This document shows positions 48,135-59,336 of a stretch of 64,000 nt of DNA, piece after piece. The position numbers and the translations under genes are program-made. The stretch comes from Mercenaria mercenaria (Eukaryota > Mollusca > Bivalvia > Venerida > Veneridae): the NCBI RefSeq assembly GCF_021730395.1, contig NC_069371.1, positions 49,176,001 through 49,240,000 of the forward strand. The letters are read 5' to 3'. The number at the start of each line of letters is the position of its first letter. Within the stretch, counting starts at the first letter, position 1. Below the pieces are notes generated by a model. That model made no database searches. It worked only from the letters and a program-made list of their open reading frames with translations, and was not told the DNA's origin.

Positions 48135-49310
48135 GAAATATATTCTAATAATGGCATTACACACTTCAGACAATAAGATAAGCCGTATCTGCTATCTTAT
48201 GACGTATTGTAAAGACTTACCCTAAGCCCTCTTTACACAATGGAAACAATCTGTTTAGAGAGAGAAATCGTCAAACACCGTTTGTGAATCATAATCCTTT
48301 CCATATTATTTCAATGCATTCGAAAAGTAAGCTATCTACAGGATAACTTAGCCATGCATCTGACAGTCCGTAAATATTGTTATCTTTGATGCTATCGTAT
48401 TTCTAGATATTTTCCCGTACTTTGACGCATATATATTGGTAGCAGAGATTGTTCTCTTTCCAGCAATAGTTTTCTTAACATATTTCATCTTGTGATATTC
48501 AGTGGGTTTTAAATTCGTCTGTTTGATGGCAAATGCCACTACAAAAATTGTCACGCTTTCCCTAGGTAATTAAATCATTTGACATTAACATATTTAATTC
48601 TTTCAAACTGCTGACCCATGCAGTAATTATGCATGATAATTTCATGTCTAGAGGTAAGAAGTGTATGGTTTGTATGATATACTGTGTACATAATCACCTA
48701 AGCCTACAATAAAAATTTTAGCGGAGCTGTCTGCATTTTTGTCAAGACATTCTACCCAGGATCATTTTTTTTTCAGCTCAAAATAACCCTTTTACAGAGA
48801 AAGACATTTTAAAGAGTTTTTCAGACTGTAGTTTGATAGAGTTAACTACAAGTATATCTAAAATAGATAGTGCTTACTTGAAGCTTGTAGTTTTAGTTCC
48901 AGTGCCTACCGTATTGTAGTAGATCAATGTAAATTGTACAGAATCGATATACGGTTATCATGCCGAAATTACTCCCGATATGAGTGTGTAATTAATTCTT
49001 TAATTAAAAATAAATCTCTTCCTTGTGATGTATGTCTGTTTCGATGTTAAAACGTAACTCAAAATCGTTATATTTTCTCTAGTATTTTCAATTTTTACGC
49101 TATATCTTCATCTTTGTGACATCCCCAGTAAAAAAAGTCATACCGGAAGTAACACCGGCTTTAACAGGATATCAAAACAATATGATTATAGAAGTAAGAA
49201 ATCTCCTTATCAAAGACTGACACGTCTTTAATTATGAAAAAGTGTCAAGAGGTTTGAAAACAGAGGCGATTTACGCTCATTTCGAATTGTTACATTGCAT
49301 ATCAATGGCA
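48135..49310. other. Intergenic, nothing recognised
   Basis: AT-rich; no exon pairing, RNA or element recognised. Confidence 0.5.
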
Positions 49311-49311
49311 T

Positions 49312-49465
49312 TGTTGTAGTTATAATAAGATGTCGCATTGTTATTGTTATAATAGTAACATATCAGAATGTTACAGTTAAAGTAACATGTCACATTGTTC
49401 AGTACATGTAATAATAACATATCGCATTGTTGCTGTTGTAATAATATGTCACAGTGTTACTATGC
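49312..49465. repeat. Degenerate ATAACATATCGCATTGTTAC repeat, first block
   Basis: Units of about 35 bp containing GTTATAATAACATATCGCAT and CATTGTTACAGTT variants. Continues as a second block at 50160-51190. Confidence 0.75.
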
Positions 49466-50155
49466 CCCAACGATAACGCCCCAACGATAACTTGATGTTT
49501 ACAAACATGACTATGAATAGACTGAAATGGAACATAGGGAATTCAACATGTTTCTACCATGTTAAAATCTAAATATTTCTAGCTTTAGTACCAATTACAA
49601 ATTAGCTAAAAGGTAAAGCATACTGTCCATGTTAAACAGATTGTTGCCGTGTGGGTTCGAAACTCAGCATCGACTTTTAATTTTTATTTCAGTTTTGCAT
49701 GAAAACTTTAGATTCCTTCATGTGCTGTGTGAGAAATGTCTAAAGCCGATATGGCAAATGAGAAAGGTTTAGCATCACATCAAAGATAAGATTATTTAAA
49801 AGCATTCACTAAGTGAATAATGAACGTAATATTATCATGATTATGTTATATAAAGACATGTATCAAACCCATACAAACCATCAAAGAAAGAAACGAAAAC
49901 AGGAATAAAAATGAAAACGAATAGGAAAAACAAAAAAAAAGTCTGAAAAAATAATCCCCACGGAATTCGAACTCACAAAATCCAATTGTTATCTGTTTTA
50001 CCCGACTGACCTATATTGCGGTTTACTAACTGCACGGTTAAAATGAAAGAATTACTAATATTTACTTGTCAAGTAATGTGCAAGCTTTATGAATTGTTAT
50101 TCTATCAGTTATCATAAAATGGACTCGTCCTCGCGTTTCGGCGAGAATCACGTTA
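49466..50155. other. Spacer with two tRNA-like remnants
   Basis: Plus strand at about 49605-49675: TTAGCTAAAAGGTAAAGCAT then TGGGTTCGAAACTC. Minus strand at about 50030-49958: TAGGTCAGTCGGGTAAAACA then GAGTTCGAATTCC. Both have box A/B-like spacing but poor stems, so they are probably SINE heads or tRNA relics in inverted order. Confidence 0.35.
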
Positions 50156-50159
50156 TAAT

Positions 50160-51190
50160 TGGGGATTTGTATCGTTATAATGAATTATCTTTTTGTAACT
50201 GTTATAATAACAGATCGCGTTGTTACAGTTATAATACCGTACCATTGTAACATTTCGCATTGTTCTGTACATATAATAATAACACATTGCATTGCTATTA
50301 CTGTAATAATATGTCACATTGTTACCGTTATAATAGTTTTTTTTTTTGTTACTATTATAATAATAGATCGCATTGTTAGAGTTTCATTGTAACTTTTCGC
50401 ATTGTTCTGTTCATGTAAGAATAACATATTGCAATTTTACTGTTGTAATTATCTGTCACATTGTTATCGTTATTATTATTATTGTTACTGTTAGAGTACC
50501 ATATGATCAGGGATGCTGTATTTGGCTCAAGTGGATTTTGCAGGCTTGGACCCCACGAAGCACTAGTGCCGTTATAAAGTTATATCGTTTGGATAGTGTT
50601 TCAATAACATATCGCGTTGTTACAGTTATATTACCGTATCACAGTGTTACTGTTATAATATTTTATTTATTTTGTTGGGTTTAACGTCGCACCGACACAA
50701 TTTTAGGTCATATGGCGACTTTCCAGCTTTAATGGTGGAGGAAGACCCCAGATGCCCCTCCGTGCACTATTTCATCACGAGCGGGCACCTTGGTAGAACC
50801 ACCGACCTTCCGTAAGCCAGCTGGATGGCTTCCTCACGTGAAGAATTCTACGCCCCAAATGAGGTTTCGAACCCACATCGATGAGGGGCAAATGGTTTGA
50901 AGTCAACGACTCTAACCACTCGGCCACGGAGGCCCCTACTGTTATCATAAGATATCACATTGTTGCAATTATAATAACATGTCGAATTGTTACTGTTGTA
51001 GTACCATATTACAGGTCTTGGATGCTGTATTTGGTTCGAGTCGATTTTGCAGTCTTGGATCCCACTATACGCTTTTTATATCGTTTTGATACTGTTACAA
51101 TAACATATCGCATTGTTACAGTTATAATACCGTATCACAGTGTTATTGATATACTAACATATCGCATTTGTTGCAGTTATATTACTTATC
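50160..51190. repeat. Degenerate ATAACATATCGCATTGTTAC repeat, second block
   Basis: Many copies of CATTGTTACAGTTATAATA- and AACATATCGCATTGTT-like units, with longer-range repetition of GGATGCTGTATTTGG (50512, 51020). Split by the SINE at 50660-50937. Ile/Val/Thr-rich frames over it are artefacts. Confidence 0.8.
50660..50937 (-). mobile_element. tRNA-derived SINE (type 3), inverted
   Basis: Same body as 47858-48134 (GGTCATATGGCGACTTTCCA; CCAGCTGGATGGCTTCCTCA) with box B GGGTTCGAAACC on minus. Flanked by TACTGTTATAAT and TACTGTTATCAT, a target repeat or host repeat units. Confidence 0.9.
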
Positions 51191-51549
51191 ACAGATCCGA
51201 GATAATGTATTCGGCGCGAGTTGATTTTGCATGCCTTAATCCCAGCAGGCGCTTGTGCCGAGTGTACGGTTTGACAAAATCTGACAAATCCACTGGAGTC
51301 GAATGTATAATACTGCTTTAAAGGCCCTTCTAATGCTGAAAAATCGCTTGAACCGATGAAATTTTTGATGCATGGAAAATCGCAATTGGCATGTTTTCGT
51401 TTCCGATGGGAGTTGAAAAGTTAACACGGTTTTGTATTCATTACTGTATTTCAGACAGAAAATGTGTAGGTATATTATAATATGTGATATAGCCAAAATA
51501 AATCGCATTCAATTATTCCACAAATATGATTTGATAGATCTTACACTGT

Positions 51550-51915
51550 TTTCTGCAATTTCATAAAATGATTTAAATGTCTCATAAAATTAATTATGAG
51601 ATATTCGATATTTCTAAATACGGTTATTTTTATATCCTATTTCGGTTACATGATATCCTAAATACATTTTATGTAATCGGAAAATACATTTTATGATATC
51701 AATAAATTATTTATAGATATCAATATAATGTTTTTGATTTTATGAATTACTAAATTCGATTTATTGATATCCATAATTCGTGCATTATAGTAACACATAA
51801 AATAATACCGTAGGAGTTTGTCTCATTTATTAATATCATAAAATGGAATTTAAGATATCTAAAATTCATTTAATGTCATATAATTGATTATCATATGATA
51901 CTTTTATTCTTTTTA
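51550..51915. repeat. AT-rich dyad array (ATATCATAAAAT-type units)
   Basis: Repeated self-complementary modules such as TTTTATGATATCAATAAATT, TTATAGATATCAATATAATG and ATTTATTGATATCC at roughly 20-bp spacing. Less regular than the arrays at 22493 and 34640. Confidence 0.5.
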
Positions 51916-52084
51916 AATTCATTTTGAGAACTCAAAAATCATATCCAAAAGCAATTTTTCTAAAATAGTTTATCTTTAGATAGCAGTATAGTAAATAAAG
52001 TCTGCAAAAAAGATCCCTTGGAAGCATAGAATGCAGTCAAAAGAATTAATAACAGACTCTGTTTGATTGCGTCTGCTCATAACA

Positions 52085-54330
52085 GGTTACAGTTATTAAC
52101 TCTTTAATAAGTCAATCGCAAACTGGTTTTTTGAAGAGCAGATATAGTGTAGAAAATGTTCGATTAATAGTAATTAAACGATAGAATATTTAAACATCCA
52201 CAATGAACCTGGTATCTTAATGCTTGCAGATTTTGAAAAACCATTCGATAGTTTAAATTACGAGTTTGTCGTTCGGTGTCTTAATCACTTAAACTTTGGT
52301 GACTCATTCATTGATTGTGTAAGGCTATTTTACGATGATATAATTTTATGTAGTGTAGTAATTAACAATGGCCATTTATTTGAAAATATCCCCATACAAC
52401 GTGGTTTGTGACAAGGATATCCCCTATCTTCTCTGCTTTTTCGTAATATGCATTGAATTTTTATCACATTTTATTGAAAAAGACGATAATATAAAAGGTA
52501 TTTATATAAATGAAAAACACTTGAAACACACATTATTTGCAGAGGTTGCAACATTTTAAACAGTGGAGAACAGGAATCTTTTGAAAAACTCGTTTCGTGC
52601 AATTTTGGATTTTGAGAATACATCGGGACTGAAATTGAACAATGAAAAAACATCACTTATTATTATATAATTATAATACCAGATTTTTATAGCGCCCTTT
52701 TCATGATCAATTTCACGTTCAAAGGCGCTTTACATAGTTCATATGCAGCCACACAGGGCGCATAATTCATCCTCTACTAGTACAGACACAGAGCGATCTG
52801 ACCAGAGGGACAGAGTGAGACAAAGCCCCACGACAGAGAGATCAGAAATCAGATACAGGCTTGTCCGGCTAACTTAGCCTAGCTCGTTGCGAATAGACAG
52901 CCTGGTTCTTTAACGTGCCCAGAGTATAGCACTGATACACGCAAGGATTGCCTGGGTTCCTGACCAGTACACCTCTAGTTGGCTGGGAAACAAGGAAAAG
53001 CGTTTCTGAAAATTCCCGAGTAGCTGCCGGGGATCTAACCCCCGACCTCAGGATTGGAAGGCCACTGTGCAAACCACTGAGCTATCCGTCCACCTTATTA
53101 GAGAAGGGTCTTTGTGTCATGATAAAAGTTTTTACCAGGACATCAAAGGCAGCAAACGCCATTGGTATGATATTTACAAATAATGCAGAAATGTGCCTAA
53201 TTATTAAAACTGTCTTATACAACTGCAACACAGCAAACTTACACTCCTTGGAAAAGAAAAGTAACAGTAATTAATTAAGACCATTACATTGTCAAAACTT
53301 ATCTATCCGATCTATCCGTTTACAGTCCAAAAATGAAAAACCAATAAAAGTCATGTAAAATTTTACATGGGACATAAACAAAGCAGAAAAAAAATAAAAA
53401 GGGAAATATTGCAACTTGATCATGACAATGGAGGGATACAAATGGTTGCTTTAAACAGTTTTTAATGCCATAAAATCCTGTGAGAAGATTTAATGAAAAT
53501 AAATATCTTGAAAAAGTAGTAGGAAAATTAGTTTTTCTAAGCAATCTGAATGAAATTGACATAAATCAAATTGGTAAAACACATGACTTTCTTTGCATAG
53601 AATAGAGTAAAGCAAAATAAATGGTCGAAATGAATCAGGAAACAAGTTGTATGGAATAATTCACAGATAAAAATGGAAATAAAACTTTCTGATTCATTAA
53701 CTGGTGCGAAAAAGGTATTGGATATGTGAAACATTTATTTAATCACAGAATCGATAACTTTTACTCATTTGACAACTTTGAATATATATCTGATTTAGAA
53801 AATAAGGATCTTTTAAATGTACTATCAACTAATAAACGGTATTCCTTCACATTTCAAAGAACATCTTAAAACCGAAGATATTGACCCTTCTAGGAAAAAC
53901 CTAAGGCTTATAGAAAATCTGTGTACATTAAAAACGCCAAATAAATACTTGTATGACAGACAATTAAAAAAAAAATCCTAAGATCATTTCTGAAATAAAG
54001 TGGGAAAGCATTTTTAACAGAGGCAATATAGAGTGGGAAAAGTATATATTCAACCTTTGAATGCCACAATGGATACAAAAATAAGATTTTTTAAAATACA
54101 ATTACATCAAGAGAATCTTACCAACAAATACAATTATTCAAAATAAAAATATGACCTACAAACTTTTGTGATTTTTGTAACATACAGTCTGAAACCTGAA
54201 TACTTAGAGCATTTAATTATCCTGGGAATGTTGCCAGGTACAGATTTTGTGGAACAACCTAATTCAATTTATTAAACAGAAGGAAATTGAAGTAAAGTTC
54301 GATATGAGAAGTGTTTTTATTTTATTTTTT
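52085..54330 (+). mobile_element. Decayed L1/Tx1-like LINE, split by a SINE
   Basis: RT pieces: TGFLKSRYSVENVRLIV, ADFEKPFDSLNYEFVVRCLN (family L-D-F-x-K-A-F-D-S), LYDDIILCSVVINN-type and IPIQRGL then QGYPLSS (family R-G-x-R-Q-G-D-P-L-S). After the SINE, C-terminal pieces include NHRIDNFYSFDNFEYISDLE and, near 54000-54200, WESIFNRGNIEWEKYIFNL, followed by the RILPTN and F-C-N region of the zinc-knuckle end. Many stops and shifts. The motif set differs from the LINE at 44581, so this is another clade. Confidence 0.8.
52674..53093 (-). mobile_element. tRNA-derived SINE (type 1), inverted, inside the LINE
   Basis: Reverse copy of 25268-25720: tail TATAGCGCCCTTTTCATGAT at the left, box B region GGGGGTTAGATCC and head GGATAGCTCAGTGGTTTGCA (minus) at the right. 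Flanked by CTTATTA-like repeats. Box B has a C-to-A change. Confidence 0.9.
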
Positions 54331-55037
54331 TTTTGTTGCAAAACAATGTAAAATATAGTAAGTATTTTACATTTCAAATTAAAATAAAGTTTCCTTTTAA
54401 AAAGGAAAGGCTTGGCTGGTTTTGACATAGTCTAATGAACTAAAAAGTCACTCAAACCTGTCCAGAAGCACTTGTTCTGCTCTTCTCCGCCATTTTTTCA
54501 AGGGTATGGTCTATTCCTTACAAAAGGTTACACGTACGAAAAACAACCCAGATTTGCCGTGGCATTCACCAGTAATTACAATACGAACACAGAAATATAA
54601 ACACTGATATACATAATACGGTGGTATTGTAAAAAAATTGGTTTAATATACCTTGCAGAGCTACTTCCTTAACTTGTTTTAATAACACCCCTACAACAAT
54701 AATGGAACCACCCTTAATAGTCCTGTCATTAGACAGTTCCTTTAAAACGTTATGGGATGAGTAGAAGTCGGATCGATTCCCAATTGAGGCAGTGCCTTAT
54801 TTCATATTATACATATATTCTTGTAACAACTTAGAAAAAACAATTAAGACAGTGTTTTAATATAAACTAGAGACGACAAAAGCAGAGTTACTTTTTCCTA
54901 CTTTTTTATTCTATTAGCAGAAACGTTCTCTTTTTTATTTCTTAAACTTCATCAGATACAGCAAATAAAATTTTTGAAAAAACATATGGTTATATCATGT
55001 GATGACTTTATGGAATAAAATAAAAAAATATATATAT
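54331..55037. other. Intergenic, nothing recognised
   Basis: AT-rich sequence between the LINE end and the palindromic MITE; no feature recognised. Confidence 0.5.
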
Positions 55038-55272
55038 GAGCCGTGCCATGGGAAAACCAACATAGTGGGTATGCGACCAGCATGGATCCAGACCAGCCTG
55101 CGCATCCGCGCAGTCTGGTCAGGATCCATGCTGTTCGCTAATAGTTTCTCCAATACTAATAGGCTTTAAAAGCGAACAGCATGGAGCCTGACCAGACTGC
55201 GCGGATGCGCAGGCTGGTCTGGATCCATGCTGGTCGCATACCCACTATGTTGGTTTTCTCATGGCACGGCTC
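55038..55272. mobile_element. Palindromic MITE, GAGCCGCGCC family, copy 3
   Basis: Full-length 235-bp palindrome: GAGCCGTGCCATGGGAAAAC pairs with GTTTTCTCATGGCACGGCTC. Flanked by ATAT on both sides. Sits at the left edge of segmental copy II. Confidence 0.95.
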
Positions 55273-56766
55273 ATATTGGTCGTCAATAACCCCCATTGCA
55301 GCAAGCAGCGATGCAAATGTCCTATAAGTAAGTTGTTTGAAATGATTATGGCGTGTCGCAAGAAAAGACGGAGTTGGTTGTTATTCATTTAACATGACGA
55401 TTGATAAGGACATTCAGAATCAAAATTATGTATGTATGATTCCTTGATATTAAAATAATGCAAAATATTAATTTCATCTAGTAATATATCTAAATCAGAA
55501 AAGCTCGATTAACCTTCCCGCTGTTTCATGTGAGATAACGAAAAGCAACCTTTCTAATTAGTGTATCCGAATAAGATGTTGAATACGTGACCTTAATTGC
55601 ATATAGAATCTTTAAAAAGAATTAGAAGAGATTATGTCAGAGATCCTTCCCACCTTTTTAAACAAGGACATGTCATTTGATCAATCTTCACTATACTATA
55701 TTTGTATTGGTATAAAGTTTTTGTGGCAACGTTACTTGTGCGTTTGATTTAAGTATAAAGCAAAACTGAAATGTTCTCCATTGGTGTAAAATTATCATAA
55801 CGGCAGTCCCGGATATGTCGGCTTTATATTCATCCAATAAAATTCACTTTCTACATTTTTATTGGTTCGAGCAAGTACGGAAGTTAGATTAATTTTGTAC
55901 AATATTACATGTATATATGAAAAGAAGATCTAAATTGTAATGCAGGAAGTAGGACGACGCCACCCAGAGATATGACGGCCAATCACAGATAGGCCAGTTA
56001 CAGATATGAGGAACTTAAACAACAGTTAAGAGTGTAAAAAGCTGAATATGAAAGGGATTTATGGGATATATGGGATATATGATTAATCTTAGGCTGTGAT
56101 TTATTGTATTGCAACGTTTAATTCTTCATCAAACTATTGCTTATGTTGGGGAAGATTGTTGGGTTTTACAGTGTCACGTGCATTTTTGCCCTCATAAATT
56201 TTATTTAAACGAGACTAAAATCTAAACCTATAACTTATATTAACAAGATGGCGTCAAATAGAAATTATCGTTCATCGAGTTATATAAACTTGAATCTTCC
56301 GCTTTGAATTACGTTTTATGTATTCATTGTGCGGTATAAAGCTGCAGGTTCAACATTACCTTCTCTGGATTCCAGGTTTTGACTTTTTTTTCATAGAAAG
56401 CGGGTAAAGTAAAATATTTTGCAAAAGTCATAATAAAAACACGTATGTTAAAAAATCACCTTTGAAGTAGGCAGGAAGAAAATTTTGTCAACCATTTGGA
56501 TTCGAAAAATGGTAACTCAGTTTAACAAAATACACAATGACCATTGACAGAAATGTGCATTTGGTCGGGTTATTTTGAGTTTTTGGGTTCCATGGATTTT
56601 TGGATTTTGTCTTTGGCTAACATTGCGTGAATGGTGTTGCCTTGGTTGGATAAATAATTATTGGAGTTGAAGAGACATTTACACGTCTTTACATATATTT
56701 GTAACTAAAAACAAAAACAAACAATCAAGCTTACTGACTTGTTTTAAAGTTTAGAATACTGATGTA

Positions 56767-57760
56767 TACTGATTCGAGTCGTAAATTCGGCCACTTTTTG
56801 CGGTTTTTCATAAATATTTCCTTCTTTATACAATTGATTTGTACAGAATTTCTACCATATGTGCTTTAATACAAGCAACATTGATTGTTATCATTAACGG
56901 TCGTTTACAGAATGGTTAACAATAAAACCGCGCTTAAGATAACAGACAGGTTTAGCCTCAACAGTTTACCTTCTAGAGGATGTAAATATTCGGCCACTTT
57001 TTAAACACAAAGTTGGTTATATTTTCAACATTGTCTTGGAAATAAATCGATGCTACAGCCAAAATTGTTCTTTTTTCAACAAACTGCAATCAATTTTCAA
57101 TAGCATACCTCGTGGGAAATATTTGCCAACAGAGATTTAAAAAGCCCCTGTCATCCTTCTCACACCAGTATGACGTAGTTTAATTTTTACGTCACTGTTT
57201 TTCACACATTCTAGCATAAAACTGCTGTTCTTGTTACTATTCGGGGGTGTTTTAACAGGAGGGTAAAGAGATTCACGCGCTCACGTGCTGCTATAACACC
57301 TTTTTATATAGCGCGTTCCGTGGCAAAGCATAAACGTATTACGGCCCCAAAACGGATAATTCAAAAGGAAATGACGTCAACGTGAAAAAACAACGTAGAC
57401 ATGGAAATATTCATTTACTTGGTTTTAACGCGTTTTATGCTAGTTACCGCATGTTCTTTTCGTGTTATAAAGTTTAGACTTGAATTAACCCTTGCCGGTC
57501 CTCAGCATAAACGAGCGCGTGCGATGACGTCACGCGACCCGCGAGACAAAATATTTGCTATTTAGAGTACACAACTTTAGAGAAGGACAACTTTTTTTCT
57601 ACTCACCTCAACTTGTTGTTTTTTGCCGACTTTGTTGCTAACGCAAGTGCTTGTGATGACACAGATGCGTTCTCAAGCATCTGATTTGAAAAAAAAACAA
57701 AACTTTAAAGTGGGTTGACGAATATTTACGACCTGGCCGAATTTACGACTCGAACCAGTA
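56767..57760. mobile_element. 0.99-kb non-autonomous element with GTTCGAGTCGTAAATTCGG TIRs
   Basis: TACTGATTCGAGTCGTAAAT (left) and TACTGGTTCGAGTCGTAAAT (right, minus) are terminal inverted repeats; TA flanks each end (56765-56766 and 57761-57762). ATTCGGCCACTTTTTAAACA near 56992 repeats a subterminal motif. Copy I (near 17365-17380) lacks it. Likely Tc1/mariner-type. Confidence 0.85.
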
Positions 57761-58092
57761 TAATGCATAGTCAGTTTTCCCTGTATGAAACTGGTTGCCT
57801 GATTTTGAACCAGTTTTACACACATTGTCCACATGTGTTCTTCCACAAAAGTTCCTAAGTCCTATCTGTTTTGAGAAAAAATCGGGCAGTGTCATGTGAT
57901 CCCTTTATGATTATATACAAAAACCTTGAAAGCCTTTTTTTGCATTTCAATGTAATTTGGCCGGACTGTTTCTTTGAATACCTGTCTAAGCTGTTAAACT
58001 CTGGTGAGCGATATAGGGCCATCATTGTCCTCTTGTTCTGATGTAAGAATGTTCAAAGCAAGAGAACCTTATCATCATTTCATGTATATTAA

Positions 58093-58289
58093 TACTGTAA
58101 AAGCAGAAGTTTTCGCGAGAGTTTAATTTTCGCTATATTCGCGAGGCCCTACATCTGGCAAAAATTAATCCTCGCGATTCAAGTATGATACCTTTTTTTA
58201 CAATTTCGCGAATATTAAACCTCGCGAACATACTCAAAATTTAAAATTCGCGAAATTTTGACCCAGCGAAAATATGTGCTTTTACAGTA
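58093..58289. mobile_element. 197-bp MITE with TACTGTAAAAGC TIRs
   Basis: TACTGTAAAAGCAGAAGTTT pairs with AATATGTGCTTTTACAGTA. Internal TTCGCGAG/CTCGCGAA dyads repeat. Absent at the matching place in copy I (near 17738). Confidence 0.85.
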
Positions 58290-58785
58290 CATTAAGTTTA
58301 TATATAAAGTAAATGTGGCTATATAAAGTGTGTTCTTATATGCAATGCGTCTTTTGTTCAGTTAGCATAGCATGTGTTGATACTAGATCTTGAAAATCAT
58401 GTTGATGAGTTATCAATGGGGAAGAATACCTTTCAATATATGTTAAACGTAAACATGCTGAATTATCTTTCTTGTGGTCAACTTTGTTGAATAAAATGTG
58501 AAATATGCCCCATGCATAGAGACAAATCTACGCCTTTTTTCAAAAGCGCATTTTCGCATTAAAGTATGTGCTCCCATTTATTATGAAAATAATGATACAA
58601 ATAAGCTAGGAATATTGATTGCTTTTCGTACAAATAGGCAGGGTCGCGCCCGAATTGTCTGCAACAAAACTGCCGCGAGAAGTTCGTGAAAAAATAAAGT
58701 AAATGCTTTCTACGAATTACAAAGTCAGCGTGTTTGGTTTCAAGTTTCTTATTGCTAAGAATCAAGTCCTTTTGACATTACTTAG

Positions 58786-59336
58786 AAGTTGCATTCAGCA
58801 ATGGTCGACTTTGATGTTTAATATTTATAACGAGTCCCAGTAATTGATTCGATGGAAAACATTCTGAAGCATTTTTAAATGACAAAGACAATTAGCAATA
58901 GACATTCTATGCTTTCTTTTTACAAATTATAGTTTTGTTGCTTTTATAAATGTCTTGAAATTTAACACATCAACAATCTAAAATATATTTTGACTAACAG
59001 TTTCTGTGCTGAATTCTTTAAACGATAGAAAATGCAAGTTGGCGGAGTTAAATTTTGTGATATTGATATAAATTGTATCTTACAAATGTTGTGATTGTTG
59101 GTAAGTTTTCTGTTGGATATAGTTATTTGTCATTCATCTACGTTATAAACTTGAAATACTTGAGAACAATAATGCCATTTAGTGATTGTTTCCTGGTTAA
59201 CAGTTAAGTACTGGCTTGTTTCTTTGATGTAAACACTGATTAGTTTTATAAATGAGAATCTATGAGAAGTGTTTAGTTTAAATATATGTACGATGTTTGT
59301 GATACTTGATCACACTTTAATGAAGAATTTTATTTT
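58786..59336. promoter_or_regulatory. Upstream region of gene C
   Basis: About 550 bp of AT-rich, non-repetitive DNA between the segmental duplication and the start codon of gene C. The promoter should lie here, but no core element could be singled out. Confidence 0.35.

Larger units (their letters stand above)
55300..58785 (+). repeat. Segmental duplication, copy II
   Basis: 55300-56110 matches 10190-10990 and 11850-12730; 56140-58785 matches 16730-19180. In copy II these two parts are adjacent, whereas copy I has about 5.7 kb between them (tandem duplicate, pentanucleotide array, mariner relic). Ends about 550 bp before gene C. Confidence 0.85.

Noticed and set aside
50159-51321. Hydrophobic Ile/Val/Thr-rich frames suggesting a membrane protein
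   Set aside because: They follow the degenerate GTTATAATAACATATCGC repeat and cross a SINE.
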